Shown here: positions 22,196 to 34,100 of the stretch, in pieces | Layout of the letters: each line of letters opens with the position of its first letter | How positions within the stretch are numbered: the first letter of the stretch is position 1 | Assembly (NCBI GenBank): GCA_959347315.1 | Contig: OY365822.1 | Span: 7,758,734 to 7,822,733 of the forward strand | Length of the DNA stretch: 64,000 nt | Direction of reading: 5' to 3' | Origin: Bimastos eiseni | Taxonomy: Eukaryota; Annelida; Clitellata; Crassiclitellata; Lumbricidae | Position numbers and translations under genes: made by a program | The notes under the pieces: model-generated | Databases searched by the model: none | What the model was told of the DNA's origin: nothing | The model's input: the letters and a program-made list of their open reading frames with translations, nothing else

Positions 22196-22694
22196 ACCCT
22201 ACTATACAGTGACTGATCATTGTCTTGTAGAAAAGAGATAAAATGTTGGATTAATATAGTATTCATCTATAGAAGGATCCCCGAATTGTTTCTAGTACGG
22301 AGTTCCATTCAGCTGGACCACGTCCAGCTTCTTCAAACATTCTACAATGTCATGAAATGTAAATCCTCGAAAATTTCTCAGCAGGGAGACCAGCTTATTC
22401 AATGGCGCTATACCGAATCAAGTCCACGATAACAATGCACCTCATTTCGGTCATACGGCCTACATTTCAATCGTCGTTTCAAGCGAGAGGTATACAGGCA
22501 AATTATCGTTACATCCGTGTAAACTTAATTCTGGCCGTAGAGTCAAGTGAAACGAAGAATGATAAGTTAAATAGAATTTATGACCACTGAAAAGGGATGG
22601 AACAAGCGATGGACGCGGGATGTTTGAAACCCCCTGATGGATGGCGTGGCCCGTTGGCTAAGTTTAAAGTAAAGAGTTACGTTCACTCGATTAT

Positions 22695-22770
22695 TCCGAA
22701 AATTTATATAGCACCTCATTGGCAAAACTACTCAGAGGTGTTCCCAGCCCAGCCACGACAAAAATAAATA
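22695..22770 (-). mobile_element. Hairpin-type LINE/SINE 3' tail
   Basis: TATATAGCACCTCATTGGCA, then ACTACTCAGAGGTGTTCCCA and GCCCAGCC, is a minus-strand member of the tail family. Confidence 0.55.
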
Positions 22771-22799
22771 ATTTTAACAGTTTAAAAAGTGGTAAATGT

Positions 22800-24240
22800 T
22801 TATTGGAGAAGACGGAGAGTAATTAGGAGCCCATTTCAGATGCAGGGACAAAGCACTGATAGCGACAATAGGCTCACCCTTAGCACAAAAGCGCAAGACT
22901 CTACGTGAAGACAGGTGAGACAAAGTTAGCTCAAGTTGGGTGGCGAACAGCCAGAAAGACAGCGCCAGCAAGCGTCGAAAATTCTAAATGCGTAAAGGGT
23001 AGCGCTATTGAACCCTTGACCAGTGGAGGAAATCGCGCATTCATGTACTAGCCGAAACTGATGTGGACCCTATTATTATGGCAAATAAACCGTACCGACG
23101 CGATCTAAGTGGACTATTAGGATACGTCGACGACCTCTGCTGGTGTGAACCGAAACCAAAGAGATCTCAAAGATGAGAGAGCGCATAACTAAACAAAGCT
23201 GGCGGTGTTGATTCATAGGCCTACACGCCGACTTGACGTATGCGTGTCGCTAACAAGGACCGCTGTCATAGCGAACAATGGATAGCCAAAGTTGATGAGC
23301 CGGGTCACGAAAGCCGGCGCATGGCCGTCTAGGACACTCAATGGAAATACTTGTAACAATAAATTTTTTCTCGAGTTTGTAAAGAAGAAGATAAAGGTGT
23401 CTCTGAGTTTATGTGCAAGTCCCGTTCATGACTTATTGCAGTGGTTTAATTTCTCAGCCAGCGATGTCTGATTTCCACATGTTTAAAAATTAAAACTCAA
23501 GACTAAGTCAGGCTATGTGGGAGACTCTTTTACAGATATAATCGCTGTTAGGTACTTGGATTCGTATAAAATGTTTGAAACAAGGTGTGTATCGTTGAAT
23601 TAAAAAAAACATGTAGGCCTATTTAGGAAGTTTTAGGTGGTGGATCTCATCTGTTGGGTGGCGCATCTCATTGCTGAGGTGGTAGATCTTAAATCCGAGG
23701 TTCTAGATCTCAGATCCGGCGAGATCCGCCTGAATTAATCACTGACTTGTCGACAGTAGCATTTAAGCCAGAAGGACCTAACACAATGCACGATAGATCG
23801 GTCAGAGGAGGGCAATGGGGTGTTGCTGAGATTTTTATGCTGCAGAGGATTTAATCAATATATTCCATGAGCCTTAACAACCTTAAGGCAAGCCTAATAA
23901 ATTTACTACACATCAAACTGAAAATGTTCTATTGATAAGATGTTCTGCTACTGAGTAGAACCACAGCTTTAAATTGGGAGCTCAAACTAACTAGTGCTTG
24001 AGGGGCAAAACATGAACGTCAGTAGTGGTATGTGGCGTGGATAGACGCGATTTGCAGAGGCATTATTGCATTAAATTCTTATGCGGCGTGACGGGGTTAG
24101 TGAAAGTTGAAATGCATAGCGCGATCGTACGTTACTTACCGGAAATATGTAGGCGTACATTAAAGTGCAATTGCAGGTACACTGAACAGATAGATTAGTG
24201 TAGCAGCATTTATAGACGTATGATATCAGTGGAATATAAA
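22800..24240. other. No supported gene
   Basis: Unique-looking sequence. A short GGTGG...GATCTCA/GATCTTA motif repeats imperfectly at 23,638-23,730. No coding signal. Confidence 0.4.
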
Positions 24241-24461
24241 TGAGTGCCGTTTTCTCCCTGTGCATTTATCTGTCACACTCTCTCTGTGTCGTTCATATTT
24301 TGTCTCTCTTTCTTTCTCTTCCTTAGTCTGTCTGTCTCTGTCTGTCTCCGTCTGTCTCTGTCTGTCTTGGCTTCTGTTTCACTGCCTCTGCCTTTGCTTC
24401 TTCCTCTGCCTCTGCCTGTCTGACTCTAACCTTTTACTTCTACTTCCCCTACCTTAAACAG

Positions 24462-24629
24462 CCAGGGTACCTTGCCCCGGTCGTCATGGCCCAGTTCGAC
24501 GTCCTCCCAGGGCGTCTCGTCATGATATGGTGCAGTGTCTGGGCGAAAAACATCAAGCACCACAGGGTCGACCTACAAGGCAGCGTCCACTTTGAACTGC
24601 TCGTCGACTTTGTGAAGCCAGAACCATGA
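24462..24629 (+). CDS. Orphan terminal exon-like ORF, unknown product
   Basis: A polypyrimidine tract and AAACAG acceptor lead into a GC-rich frame: PGYLAPVVMAQFDVLPGRLV, then a Trp/His-rich part, GSVHFELLVDFVKPEP and TGA. Composition is clearly different from the repeats around it. No partner exon is recognised nearby. It could be the 3' exon of a lost gene or a scrap of a large DNA transposon or virus-derived element. I do not recognise the family. Confidence 0.3.
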   Translation, partial: PGYLAPVVMAQFDVLPGRLVMIWCSVWAKNIKHHRVDLQGSVHFELLVDFVKPEP

Positions 24630-24739
24630 GTCTATGGCATCCTAGCGTACCCTCATATACACCTATAACCACCGGGCTCTGGGGGTAGCCCAGTATGTGA
24701 ACGTCAGTACGTTATAACATTATGATCTGAAGCGGTACA

Positions 24740-25080
24740 TAGTATGTATGTATGTTTGTATGTATGTATGTATGTATGTACGTATGTATGTATGTATGTA
24801 TTTAGATATGTATGTATGTATGTATGTATGTATGTGTGTGTATGTATGTACGCACGTACGTACGTACGTTCGTATGTACGTTCGTACGTATGTACATATG
24901 TATGTATATAATGTATGCACGTACGTACATACGTATGTATGTATGTATATAATGTATGCACGTACGTACACACGTATGCACGTATGCACGTATGTATGTA
25001 TGTATGTATGTAATGTAATGTATGTATGTACGTACGTACGTACGTATGTACGTATGTACGTACGTACATACATACATTAC
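24740..25080. repeat. (GTAT)n/(GTAC)n microsatellite
   Basis: Tetranucleotide array with transitions between GTAT, GTAC and GCAC units. The Tyr/Thr/His/Val-rich open frames on both strands are artefacts. Confidence 0.95.
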
Positions 25081-25384
25081 ATACTAGCCAGGCTAGCCTA
25101 AATGATGTTCAATATCATATTGAACGAGTGGAATACGTCTGTTAGCAAAACTATGCACAGTAAGCTGAAAAGAGTCACAACTGGTGGGCCCACGCACAGG
25201 CGTGGAACCATCCAACGGATTCCCGTCGACAGATGGCATGGGTGTTCAGAGTCTCTGGGTCAAATTGCATCGATAGGATAGAGCGACGACTGTGCAAAAC
25301 GATTTGCAGACACGAGGACGATGTTGACGAGTAGTCCCTCACTGGGCAAATAGCTTCCACTCTGACTTCTATACTGCACGCATG

Positions 25385-25720
25385 TGCCTGTTCTAACTTC
25401 TAGGATTGACTATTGCAACTCTCTTGTTGTTTTGTCAAGATCCGTTTAGCTGCTGTTTGTTTTTAGATCTGCTGCCAGCTTGATTGCTCGTCAACTTAAA
25501 ACCCAACGTCTCCTTGTATGCATGGCCAGTCAACTGCACTGAGTTCTCGTACGCAAACCGCACCAGTTATTCAGTTCGAGGTCCTTGCAGCATCTTTGGT
25601 CCTGAGCTCTTAGTGGGTGTTGATCAGAAAGATGTCTGGGATCGCATTAATATTCGCTCGTTCATTTTGCAGATTATCTGCTGCCTCTTCGCTTTGTGGA
25701 TCGGCATGATCTCTTTGTCC
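25385..25720 (+). pseudogene. 5'-truncated LINE ORF2 fragment
   Basis: One frame reads VLTSRIDYCNSLVVLSRSV, stop, then FRSAASLIARQLKT. This matches the SRLDYCNSLL and LQxVxNAAARLI motifs after the RT domain. Upstream 25,190-25,380 may belong to the same relic, but its frame is unclear. Confidence 0.6.
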
Positions 25721-25831
25721 CGAAAACTGTAGCTAGCAGATATAGGAGGCAAGGAATCTAATTAGGCCTATTGGCAATTGAACTAGAACCAAACTAAATC
25801 ATTTGTCGTTTATTGATTTAAGACTGACATG

Positions 25832-25834
<3 letters not shown>

Positions 25835-25913
<79 letters not shown>

Positions 25914-25930
25914 CTCTCTCTTTTTATATA

Positions 25931-25985
<55 letters not shown>

Positions 25986-26079
25986 CTCTCTGTCTGTCTG
26001 TCTCTCTGTCTCTGTCTCTGTCTCTCCGTCCCATCTCTCTCTCTCTGTCTCTGTCTCTCTGTCTCTCTCTATCCGTCTC

Positions 26080-26122
<43 letters not shown>

Positions 26123-26178
26123 TCTCTCTTCTCTCGCTCCTCTCTCTCTCGCTCCTCTCTCTCTCTCTCTCTCTCTCG

Positions 26179-26257
<79 letters not shown>

Positions 26258-26311
26258 CTCTGTCACTGTCTCTCTCTATCCGTCTCATGTCTCTCTCTGT
26301 CTCTCTGTCTC

Positions 26312-26352
<41 letters not shown>

Positions 26353-26357
26353 ATCAG

Positions 26358-26391
<34 letters not shown>

Positions 26392-26572
26392 AGAGAGAGA
26401 GAGAGGGAGGGAGAGACAGAGACAGAGAGAGAGGGAGAGACAGAGACAGAGAGAGATGAGACGGATAGAGAGAGAGAGACAGAGAGACAGAGAGAGCGAG
26501 AGAGCGAGAGAGAGAGTGAGAGAGAGAGTGAGAGAGAGAGAGAGAGAGACAGATATATATATATATATCCGA
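25835..26572. repeat. Very long (CT)n then (TA)n then (GA)n inverted simple repeat
   Basis: About 550 bp of CT-type repeat with TG and CG interruptions is followed by a short (TA)n and about 165 bp of GA-type repeat ending in (TA)n. The arm containing CTATCCGTCTCATGTCTCTC (about 26,273) is partly mirrored on the other arm by GAGATGAGACGGATAG (about 26,452). Confidence 0.95.
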
Positions 26573-26606
26573 TGTCCTGCTCAATTAATACTCTCCTATA
26601 TATAGT

Positions 26607-26690
26607 CATTTCGACTATATTTAGAACGTTTCGACTATATTTAGAACGTTTCGACTATATTTAGAACGTTTCGACTAAATTTAGAGAACA
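26607..26690. repeat. 20-bp tandem repeat, about 4 copies
   Basis: The unit TTTCGACTATATTTAGAACG is repeated, with the last copy diverging. Confidence 0.9.
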
Positions 26691-26699
26691 TTTAGCAGG

Positions 26700-27740
26700 G
26701 CGTCGAATAGGATTGAATAGGTTAAGGATTGGACTGGAAATTGTTGGGTAATTTGTGCGAACTCTCAAGGCCTATATCACGAATGCTTTGGTTGCTCGAC
26801 GAGATTCGCAATCGTTCGAACAGTCTGAGCAGAAATCACTGATTGTTTTCTCCTAACAGAGCTGGAAAATAACAATTTGCAGGTAGGCCTAATACAGAAA
26901 TTTTAATGTTTGAGTTCATGTAGGCCTCATATAATTCTTTGTGTTAATAAACCATCAGAAATTCTCGTAAGTTAATGTGTGATAGGCCTACATCACGACA
27001 CATCAATTCCAGTTTGTCACGGAGCGCGTGGCTTCTCAGGTACCGGAAAAGCCAAGAATAAGTTTGCGCCTCATTGATATGCGCGATCTGTTCACAGTAC
27101 TTGTGTTCATGCTCACTCTCCGAGTGTAGGACATTCACCCCGGACATTCACCATTCGGCCTATCACCTCCCCCCCCCCAATGCAAATGATTAATATTTTA
27201 TGCTAAAAAAATTTAATGTATAGTATATAGTATCTTTATGATATTATGATACCAAAATAGACACAAATCATACGTCTTAAGATTCAGTCTTAGTTTTTTT
27301 AGGTACCACAGACTTCCAGCTCTAGGAGTTCCAACTCTATTGGGCATTCAACCCCACTCTAACGGGAGATGACATCGCTTGTCACTCACTATTTATTACC
27401 TGACTATAACTATCCAATTTGTTATTGACTGTATTTAGAGACCGATTATATCGCTTGTCACTGACTGTGTGTTAACCAACTGTTGCAACTTAGTGATTTT
27501 CATCATCGCTTAATATTGTGAGTGACAGCATTTAACAGCAGATGCGAGGCAACTGACTATATTAAATATTTATGTATTCAAGAAGAGAAATAGAAATTCT
27601 CTCTTTTGACAGAACTTCTCATTTCTTGGACAAGGTATTAAATCGACAACAATGAATTCATTGTAATGACGTAGTGATTCTTGCCTCAATTATTTTTCTC
27701 CGGCATGATATGATAATTAGCTACCTATTTTCATTTTCAT
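26700..27740. other. No supported gene
   Basis: AT-rich unique sequence with three TAGGCCT-type words (26,884, 26,922, 26,981). No coding or repeat structure was seen. Confidence 0.4.
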
Positions 27741-27754
27741 GTACATAGTTTTTT

Positions 27755-27935
27755 GTCTGTCTGTCTCTGTCTGTCTGTCTGTCTGTCTGTCTCTGTCTCT
27801 CTTGCTCTCTGTCTCTGTCTCTCTTGCTCTGTCTCTCTTTCTCGCACACACCCTCTTTCTAACACTCTCTCTATGTCTGTGTCTCTGTCTCTGCAGTGTC
27901 TCTGTCTCTGTCTGTCTGTCTGTCTTTCTCTCTCC

Positions 27936-28008
<73 letters not shown>

Positions 28009-28015
28009 CTTTACC
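27755..28015. repeat. (TCTG)n/(CT)n microsatellite
   Basis: TCTG units grade into pure CT at 27,940-28,000. Open frames across it are repeat artefacts. Confidence 0.95.
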
Positions 28016-28930
28016 CCTTCTAAATTGAGCAGCCGCGACTCTTTAACTCTTGGTTATTTTGCGATCGACAACCATTGACGAACATCTCGTCGTTCGCGCG
28101 ACTCTCGTCTGACGCGACTCTTTCGCCCTAAAGAGGAAAAGGGCCGATAGTTATTACTGCCTGCTTGTTCAAAATCGACGGGTCAAGAGACACCATGTGA
28201 TAGTTAAGAGGGATGCCGTGACGTGCAAACCTGAAGGCCTGAAGCCTCATTGATGCAAGTTACGCTCAGAACACTAAAGGCGGATCCAGCCTTCTTATTG
28301 GTCGTATATTATGTCCTATAGTTATTCGGAATCCTTCGTTATCGTGCCAATTATACCTAGTTATACGCACATGCTGGTCTACTGTTCTATTTTGTTTTTA
28401 GTCGCCCCGTAGAGTAGACAAACATTTTTCTGGTGTGCTCATATTACAAATACTCAGCGCATCCCAACCCTGCCCCAAACAAAGAAAAACTCGACGGAAC
28501 TTTATCAATTGGGCGTGTCATGTTTTTGTCCAGGGGGTGCTCAGGCATTCCTCAGCAAGCTCGTAGTTGCACTCCTGCCCGCAGGCCGATGCTACTAGCC
28601 CTAAGTAGCCATGGGTATGAAGTGTTACTGACTGCATTATTTGGCCTCGGCATATGCGGGAAGTTTTGCATCTAGTTAAAATTATATGCAGATATGTACG
28701 TACCATGCATAAATGAATGTATGTATGTATGTACTCAAGCATGATTCATATTACAGTTACGTCTCGGATAGTCGTCTCCAAATCTGTCTATCGTTGCTAA
28801 GTAAATGTTACATGCCCAATCCGCTTGTACCAAAACTAACCTTAGTTGCGGGTCTTTGTGAATGTTTATCAGACCGCACTCACGCACGCACTCACGCACA
28901 CACATACACACACATACACACACACACACA

Positions 28931-29061
28931 CTTTTTGTACTTTATTACCACGGTTGACTTATTCTTGACGGTTCTGAAATATCCCTATACACACACATTC
29001 TACTTGCACTTTATTACCACGGTTGACTTATTCTTGACGGTTCTGAAATATGCCCATGACC
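28931..29061. repeat. 69-bp tandem duplication beside an (AC)n tract
   Basis: ACTTTATTACCACGGTTGAC...GGTTCTGAAATAT occurs at about 28,939 and 29,008 with near identity. An (CA)n run precedes both. Confidence 0.9.
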
Positions 29062-29388
29062 TTATATTAGTACATAAACAGTGACAATGATAATAGTGAC
29101 TTCTACCTTCAAAACGACGATTCGCTCGAACGCTCATTAATAGCCCTCCTCCCATCTGCGTCCGCGCCCCATCACTGACCAATTCACCGCTCACGTCTAC
29201 CCTCATTCCTCTTCACCCCATCGATGGGTTGGAATCAAATTAGGGGTCGTACCGCGGTCACGGGTCCACTCCAGACTACCCACAGTCGGGGACCCGCCTC
29301 CGCGCGGCCCCTACATCCAATGTCCCGTCTTGGATGGAGGGCGTCAGGGTAAGGGCAGGGACAGAGAAGGAGCGTTTGCCTGAGTTAC

Positions 29389-29395
29389 TATAAAG
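29389..29395 (+). promoter_or_regulatory. Candidate TATA box upstream of BIR-like exon at 29,895
   Basis: TATAAAG follows the most GC- and CpG-rich stretch of the neighbourhood (29,240-29,380). A splice-acceptor-like TTTTCTTGTAG stands just before the coding start (29,874-29,884), which would fit a non-coding first exon. Transcription start is not visible. Confidence 0.3.
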
Positions 29396-29894
29396 AAGCG
29401 TGTCTTCGTCGCACACGTCAGAGGGCGCTCACACGACGCTCCAGACGGACGATCGCATCAAAAGAAGAAGCAGATTTCAAAGAAGGTCAATAGAGACCAC
29501 GTTAGCATAATCGTGAAGTACTCGCAACGGTTCTTTTACACTGTACTGTTACGGTGGGCAATCAATCATTTCGCGCGTGATTTATGATGGTTAGATAATG
29601 AACTACATGGTTGTTCATTATACAAAAGCCAAGTGAAGACACGACTGCTTTTGGCGATATATTATGGCAGCTAGTGCTAGTCCTCCCAGCATCAAGCAAA
29701 TTCACTGGAAGTCGTTGCATTAAGTCCAAGATTGTGTAGGGTCGTCCATCTGGTCACGATGCTATACATTGTGTGAACCTAAATGTGTTGTTGACCTGAA
29801 CTTAACTTCACTATTTTATAATTGTCGATCGACGAGTTGAAGTGCACATAATATATTGTATGCGTTGGGTCTATTTTCTTGTAGAGCGGTCAAA

Positions 29895-30096
29895 ATGTCC
29901 GAACTGCGAGAGTGGGGAAAACACTTCTACGTGGATTCGCAGTCAAATGAGTTCGTCTGTATGATCTGTGACCTTCGGATTAGGAGGTCAACGAACGAGG
30001 TCAACGATGATCCGGAGACTGTTCATCAGGCGTTGAACGTTGACTGCAGTCGACACAACCCTACAGTCGACGGACCCCACTTTGATCCATCCTCAG
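29895..30096 (+). CDS. BIR-UBA copy 3: BIR-like first exon only
   Basis: The exon encodes 67 residues plus one base (phase 1), starting MSELREWGKHFYVDSQSNEF and ending before a GTATTC donor. All four candidate zinc ligands are present (FVCMIC and DDPETVHQALNVDC). It is the closest relative of exon 1 of gene 2. No microexon or UBA exon was found before the next first-exon fragment at 41,103. The expected intron 1 sequence runs to about 31,080 (the TCATGGTTTCAGTCG match to gene 2), and then the 33-bp array begins. It is probably a gene beheaded at its 3' side, or one whose intron has become very long. Confidence 0.6.
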
Positions 30097-30397
30097 GTAT
30101 TCATTACACGTATCTTTTATAATAATTAAGCAGGTACCATAAATTATCATAGTCGAATGATAGCAACTTTTGTACCGCTTTGTTGGGCAGCTGTGCGTTT
30201 TGGCTAAACTGTGTCAGCCATAAGAGAAATTATAGTAATTCAAATAGAAGAAAAGACTCGTCGGGCATAAAACATCCCCAGATAATTATGTATCCTTGGT
30301 CTCTAGACCCACAATCGCTGTCCTACACTTTCTGCCGGAATCGACGCGTGTACCTGTTACGTCACGCAATTTCATAGCCTATCTTATAGCGCGTAAC

Positions 30398-30585
30398 TGT
30401 ATATATATATATATATATACAGTATATATATATATAAAGTATATATATATATCGAGCTGTTCCTTGTTGGTTATCGCGAATACTCGCTGGACGCAGCTCG
30501 CAGCCTTTAGCGGACAGCCTGTTGTTTTCTCGTCCTCTGTGTCTGTTTCTGTTTGTCTCTGTCTATGTCTATGTCCGCCTATGGC

Positions 30586-30651
<66 letters not shown>

Positions 30652-30655
30652 GGCG
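30398..30655. repeat. (TA)n and (TCTG)n/(CT)n microsatellites
   Basis: (TA)n runs lie at 30,398-30,452, and TCTG then CT units at 30,540-30,649, ending in CATGGCGTAGGC. Confidence 0.9.
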
Positions 30656-30714
30656 TAGGCACAGGAGCGAGAATGGCCAGTAACGCAGTCGTTTTCGTTA
30701 GGTCGATGTTGTTG

Positions 30715-30830
30715 ATTTTTTAACGTCACCGTTCCATATCAAAGATCATTTGGTGTCGCACTCCTGCTCCTTTCTCCAGACTTGGCACTAACATTGTCAA
30801 AGTCTAAACAGTCACGGAGTTCGTTAGGTC
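30715..30830. repeat. Dispersed repeat shared with 51,905-52,030
   Basis: Both have TTTTTTAACG, ACGTTCCATATC-type words, AGATGATTTGGTGTCGC or a variant, and a following CTCC/TTTCTCC segment. Class unknown. Confidence 0.5.
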
Positions 30831-31136
30831 GACGCCGATTGGTCTAATTTAACCACAATGAAAAACCAGAATGACCCTCTCAATATCTATTTGTCCAATT
30901 GCCATCTGTCGTCAACCAACCAGTCATGGTTTCAGTCGACAAGTGTCTGTCTGTCTGTCTGTGTCTATGTCTGTCTGTCTGTCTGTGTCTATGTCTGTCT
31001 GTATCTATGTTTGTCTGTCTGCCTGTGTCTGTTTGCCTGCTTCAAAGCCATCGCCACCCGCTTGCCACGACGCTCAGGTCTTATTAGTTTTTCTTTATTG
31101 TCGCCAGGTGTCAAGCGCTTATTTATCGACTCTTTT

Positions 31137-34100
31137 GAGTTAGTATTGAGAGCGCTCGTGGTATTCGGCGAGTTATTATTGAGAGCGAGCGTGGTATTCG
31201 GCGAGTTATTATTGAGAGCGAGCGTGGTATTCGGCGAGTTATTATTGAGAGCGAGCGTGGTATTCGGCGAGTTATTATTGAGAGCGAGCGTGGTATTCGG
31301 CGAGTTATTATTGAGAGCATGCGTGCTACACGGCGAGTTATTATTGAGAGCGCTCGTGGTATTCGGCGAGTTATTATTGAGAGCGAGCGTGGTATTCGGC
31401 GAGTTATTATTGAGAGCGAGCGTGGTATTCGGCGAGTTATTATTGAGAGCACGCGTGGTATTCGGCGAGTTATTATTGAGAGCGAGCGTGGTATTCGGCG
31501 AGTTATTATTGAGAGCACGCGTGCTATACGGCGAGTTATTATTGAGAGCGAGCGTGGTATTCGGCGAGTTATTATTGAGAGCGAGCGTGGTATACGGCGA
31601 GTTATTATTGAGAGCACGCGTGGTATTCGGCGAGTTATTATTGAGAGCGAGCGTGCTAGACGGCGAGTTATTATTGAGAGCACGCGTGGTATTCGGCGAG
31701 TTATTATTGAGAGCGAGCGTGGTATACGGCAAGTTATTATTGAGAGCGCTCGTGGTATTCGGCGAGTTATTATTGAGAGCACGCGTGGTATTCGGCGAGT
31801 TATTATTGAGAGCGAGCGTGGTATTCGGCGAGTTATTATTGAGAGCGAGCGTGGTATTCGGCGAGTTATTATTGAGAGCATGCGTGCTACACGGCGAGTT
31901 ATTATTGAGAGCGCTCGTGGTATTCGGCGAGTTATTATTGAGAGCGAGCGTGGTATTCGGCGAGTTATTATTGAGAGCGAGCGTGGTATTCGGCGAGTTA
32001 TTATTGAGAGCACGCGTGGTATTCGGCGAGTTATTATTGAGAGCGAGCGTGGTATTCGGCGAGTTATTATTGAGAGCACGCGTGCTATACGGCGAGTTAT
32101 TATTGAGAGCGCTCGTGGTATTCGGCGAGTTATTATTGAGAGCGAGCGTGGTATACGGCGAGTTATTATTGAGAGCACGCGTGGTATTCGGCGAGTTATT
32201 ATTGAGAGCGAGCGTGCTAGACGGCGAGTTATTATTGAGAGCACGCGTGGTATTCGGCGAGTTATTATTGAGAGCACGCGTGCTACACGGCGAGTTATTA
32301 TTGAGAGCGCTCGTGGTATTCGGCGAGTTATTATTGAGAGCGAGCGTGGTATTCGGCGAGTTATTATTGAGAGCGAGCGTGGTATTCGGCGAGTTATTAT
32401 TGAGAGCACGCGTGCTACACGGCGAGTTATTATTGAGAGCGCTCGTGGTATTCGGCGAGTTATTATTGAGAGCACGCGTGCTACACGGCGAGTTATTATT
32501 GAGAGCGCTCGTGGTATTCGGCGAGTTATTATTGAGAGCGAGCGTGCTAGACGGCGAGTTATTATTGAGAGCGAGCGTGGTATTCGGCGAGTTATTATTG
32601 AGAGCACGCGTGCTATACGGCGAGTTATTATTGAGAGCGCTCGTGGTATTCGGCGAGTTATTATTGAGAGCGAGCGTGGTATACGGCGAGTTATTATTGA
32701 GAGCGAGCGTGGTATTCGGCGAGTTATTATTGAGAGCGAGCGTGCTAGACGGCGAGTTATTATTGAGAGCACGCGTGGTATTCGGCGAGTTATTATTGAG
32801 AGCGAGCGTGGTATACGGCAAGTTATTATTGAGAGCGCTCGTGGTATTCGGCGAGTTATTATTGAGAGCACGCGTGGTATTCGGCGAGTTATTATTGAGA
32901 GCGAGCGTGCTATACGGCGAGTTATTATTGAGAGCACGCGTGCTATACGGCGAGTTATTATTGAGAGCGCTCGTGGTATTCGGCGAGTTATTATTGAGAG
33001 CACGCGTGCTATACGGCGAGTTGTTATTGAGAGCACGCGTGGTATTCGGCGAGTTATTATTGAGAGCGAGCGTGGTATACGGCGAGTTATTATTGAGAGC
33101 ACGCGTGCTATACGGCGAGTTATTATTGAGAGCGAGCGTGGTATTCGGCGAGTTAATATTGAGAGCGAGCGTGCTATACGGCGAGTTATTATTGAGAGCA
33201 CGCGTGCTATACGGCGAGTTATTATTGAGAGCGCGTGTGGCATACGGCGAGTTATTATTGAGAGCACGCGTGGTATTCGGCGAGTTATTATTGAGAGCGA
33301 GCGTGCTAAACGGCGAGTTATTATTGAGAGCACGCGTGCTATACGGCGAGTTATTATTGAGAGCGCGCGTGGTATACGGCGAGTTATTATTGAGAGCACG
33401 CGTGGTATACGGCGAAGTATTATTGAGAGCACGCGTGCTATACGGCGAGTTATTATTGAGAGCACGCGTGCTATACGGCGAGTTATTATTGAGAGCGCGC
33501 GTGGTATTCGGCGAGTTATTATTGAGAGCGAGCGTGGTATACAGCGAGTTATTATTGAGAGCGAGCGTGGTATACTGCAAGTTATTATTGAGAGCGCTCG
33601 TGGTATTCGGCGAGTTATTATTGAGAGCACGCGTGGTATTCGGCGAGTTATTATTGAGAGCGAGCGTGCTATACGGCGAGTTATTATTGAGAGCACGCGT
33701 GCTATACGGCGAGTTATTATTGAGAGCGCTCGTGGTATTCGGCGAGTTATTATTGAGAGCACGCATGCTATACGGCGAGTTGTTATTGAGAGCACGCGTG
33801 GTATTCGGCGAGTTATTATTGAGAGCGAGCGTGGTATACGGCGAGTTATTATTGAGAGCACGCGTGCTATACGGCGAGTTATTATTGAGAGCGAGCGTGC
33901 TATACGGCGAGTTATTATTGAGAGCACGCGTGGTATTCGGCGAGTTAATATTGAGAGCGAGCGTGCCATACGGCGAGTTATTATTGAGAGCACGCGTGCT
34001 ATACGGCGAGTTATTATTGAGAGCGCGTGTGGCATACGGCGAGTTATTATTGAGAGCACGCGTGGTATTCGGCGAGTTTTTATTGAGAGCGAGCGTGCTA

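Noticed and set aside
25803..26664. Ser/Leu-rich open frames of about 190-220 codons
   Set aside because: Translation of (CT)n; equivalent Arg/Glu frames exist on the other strand.
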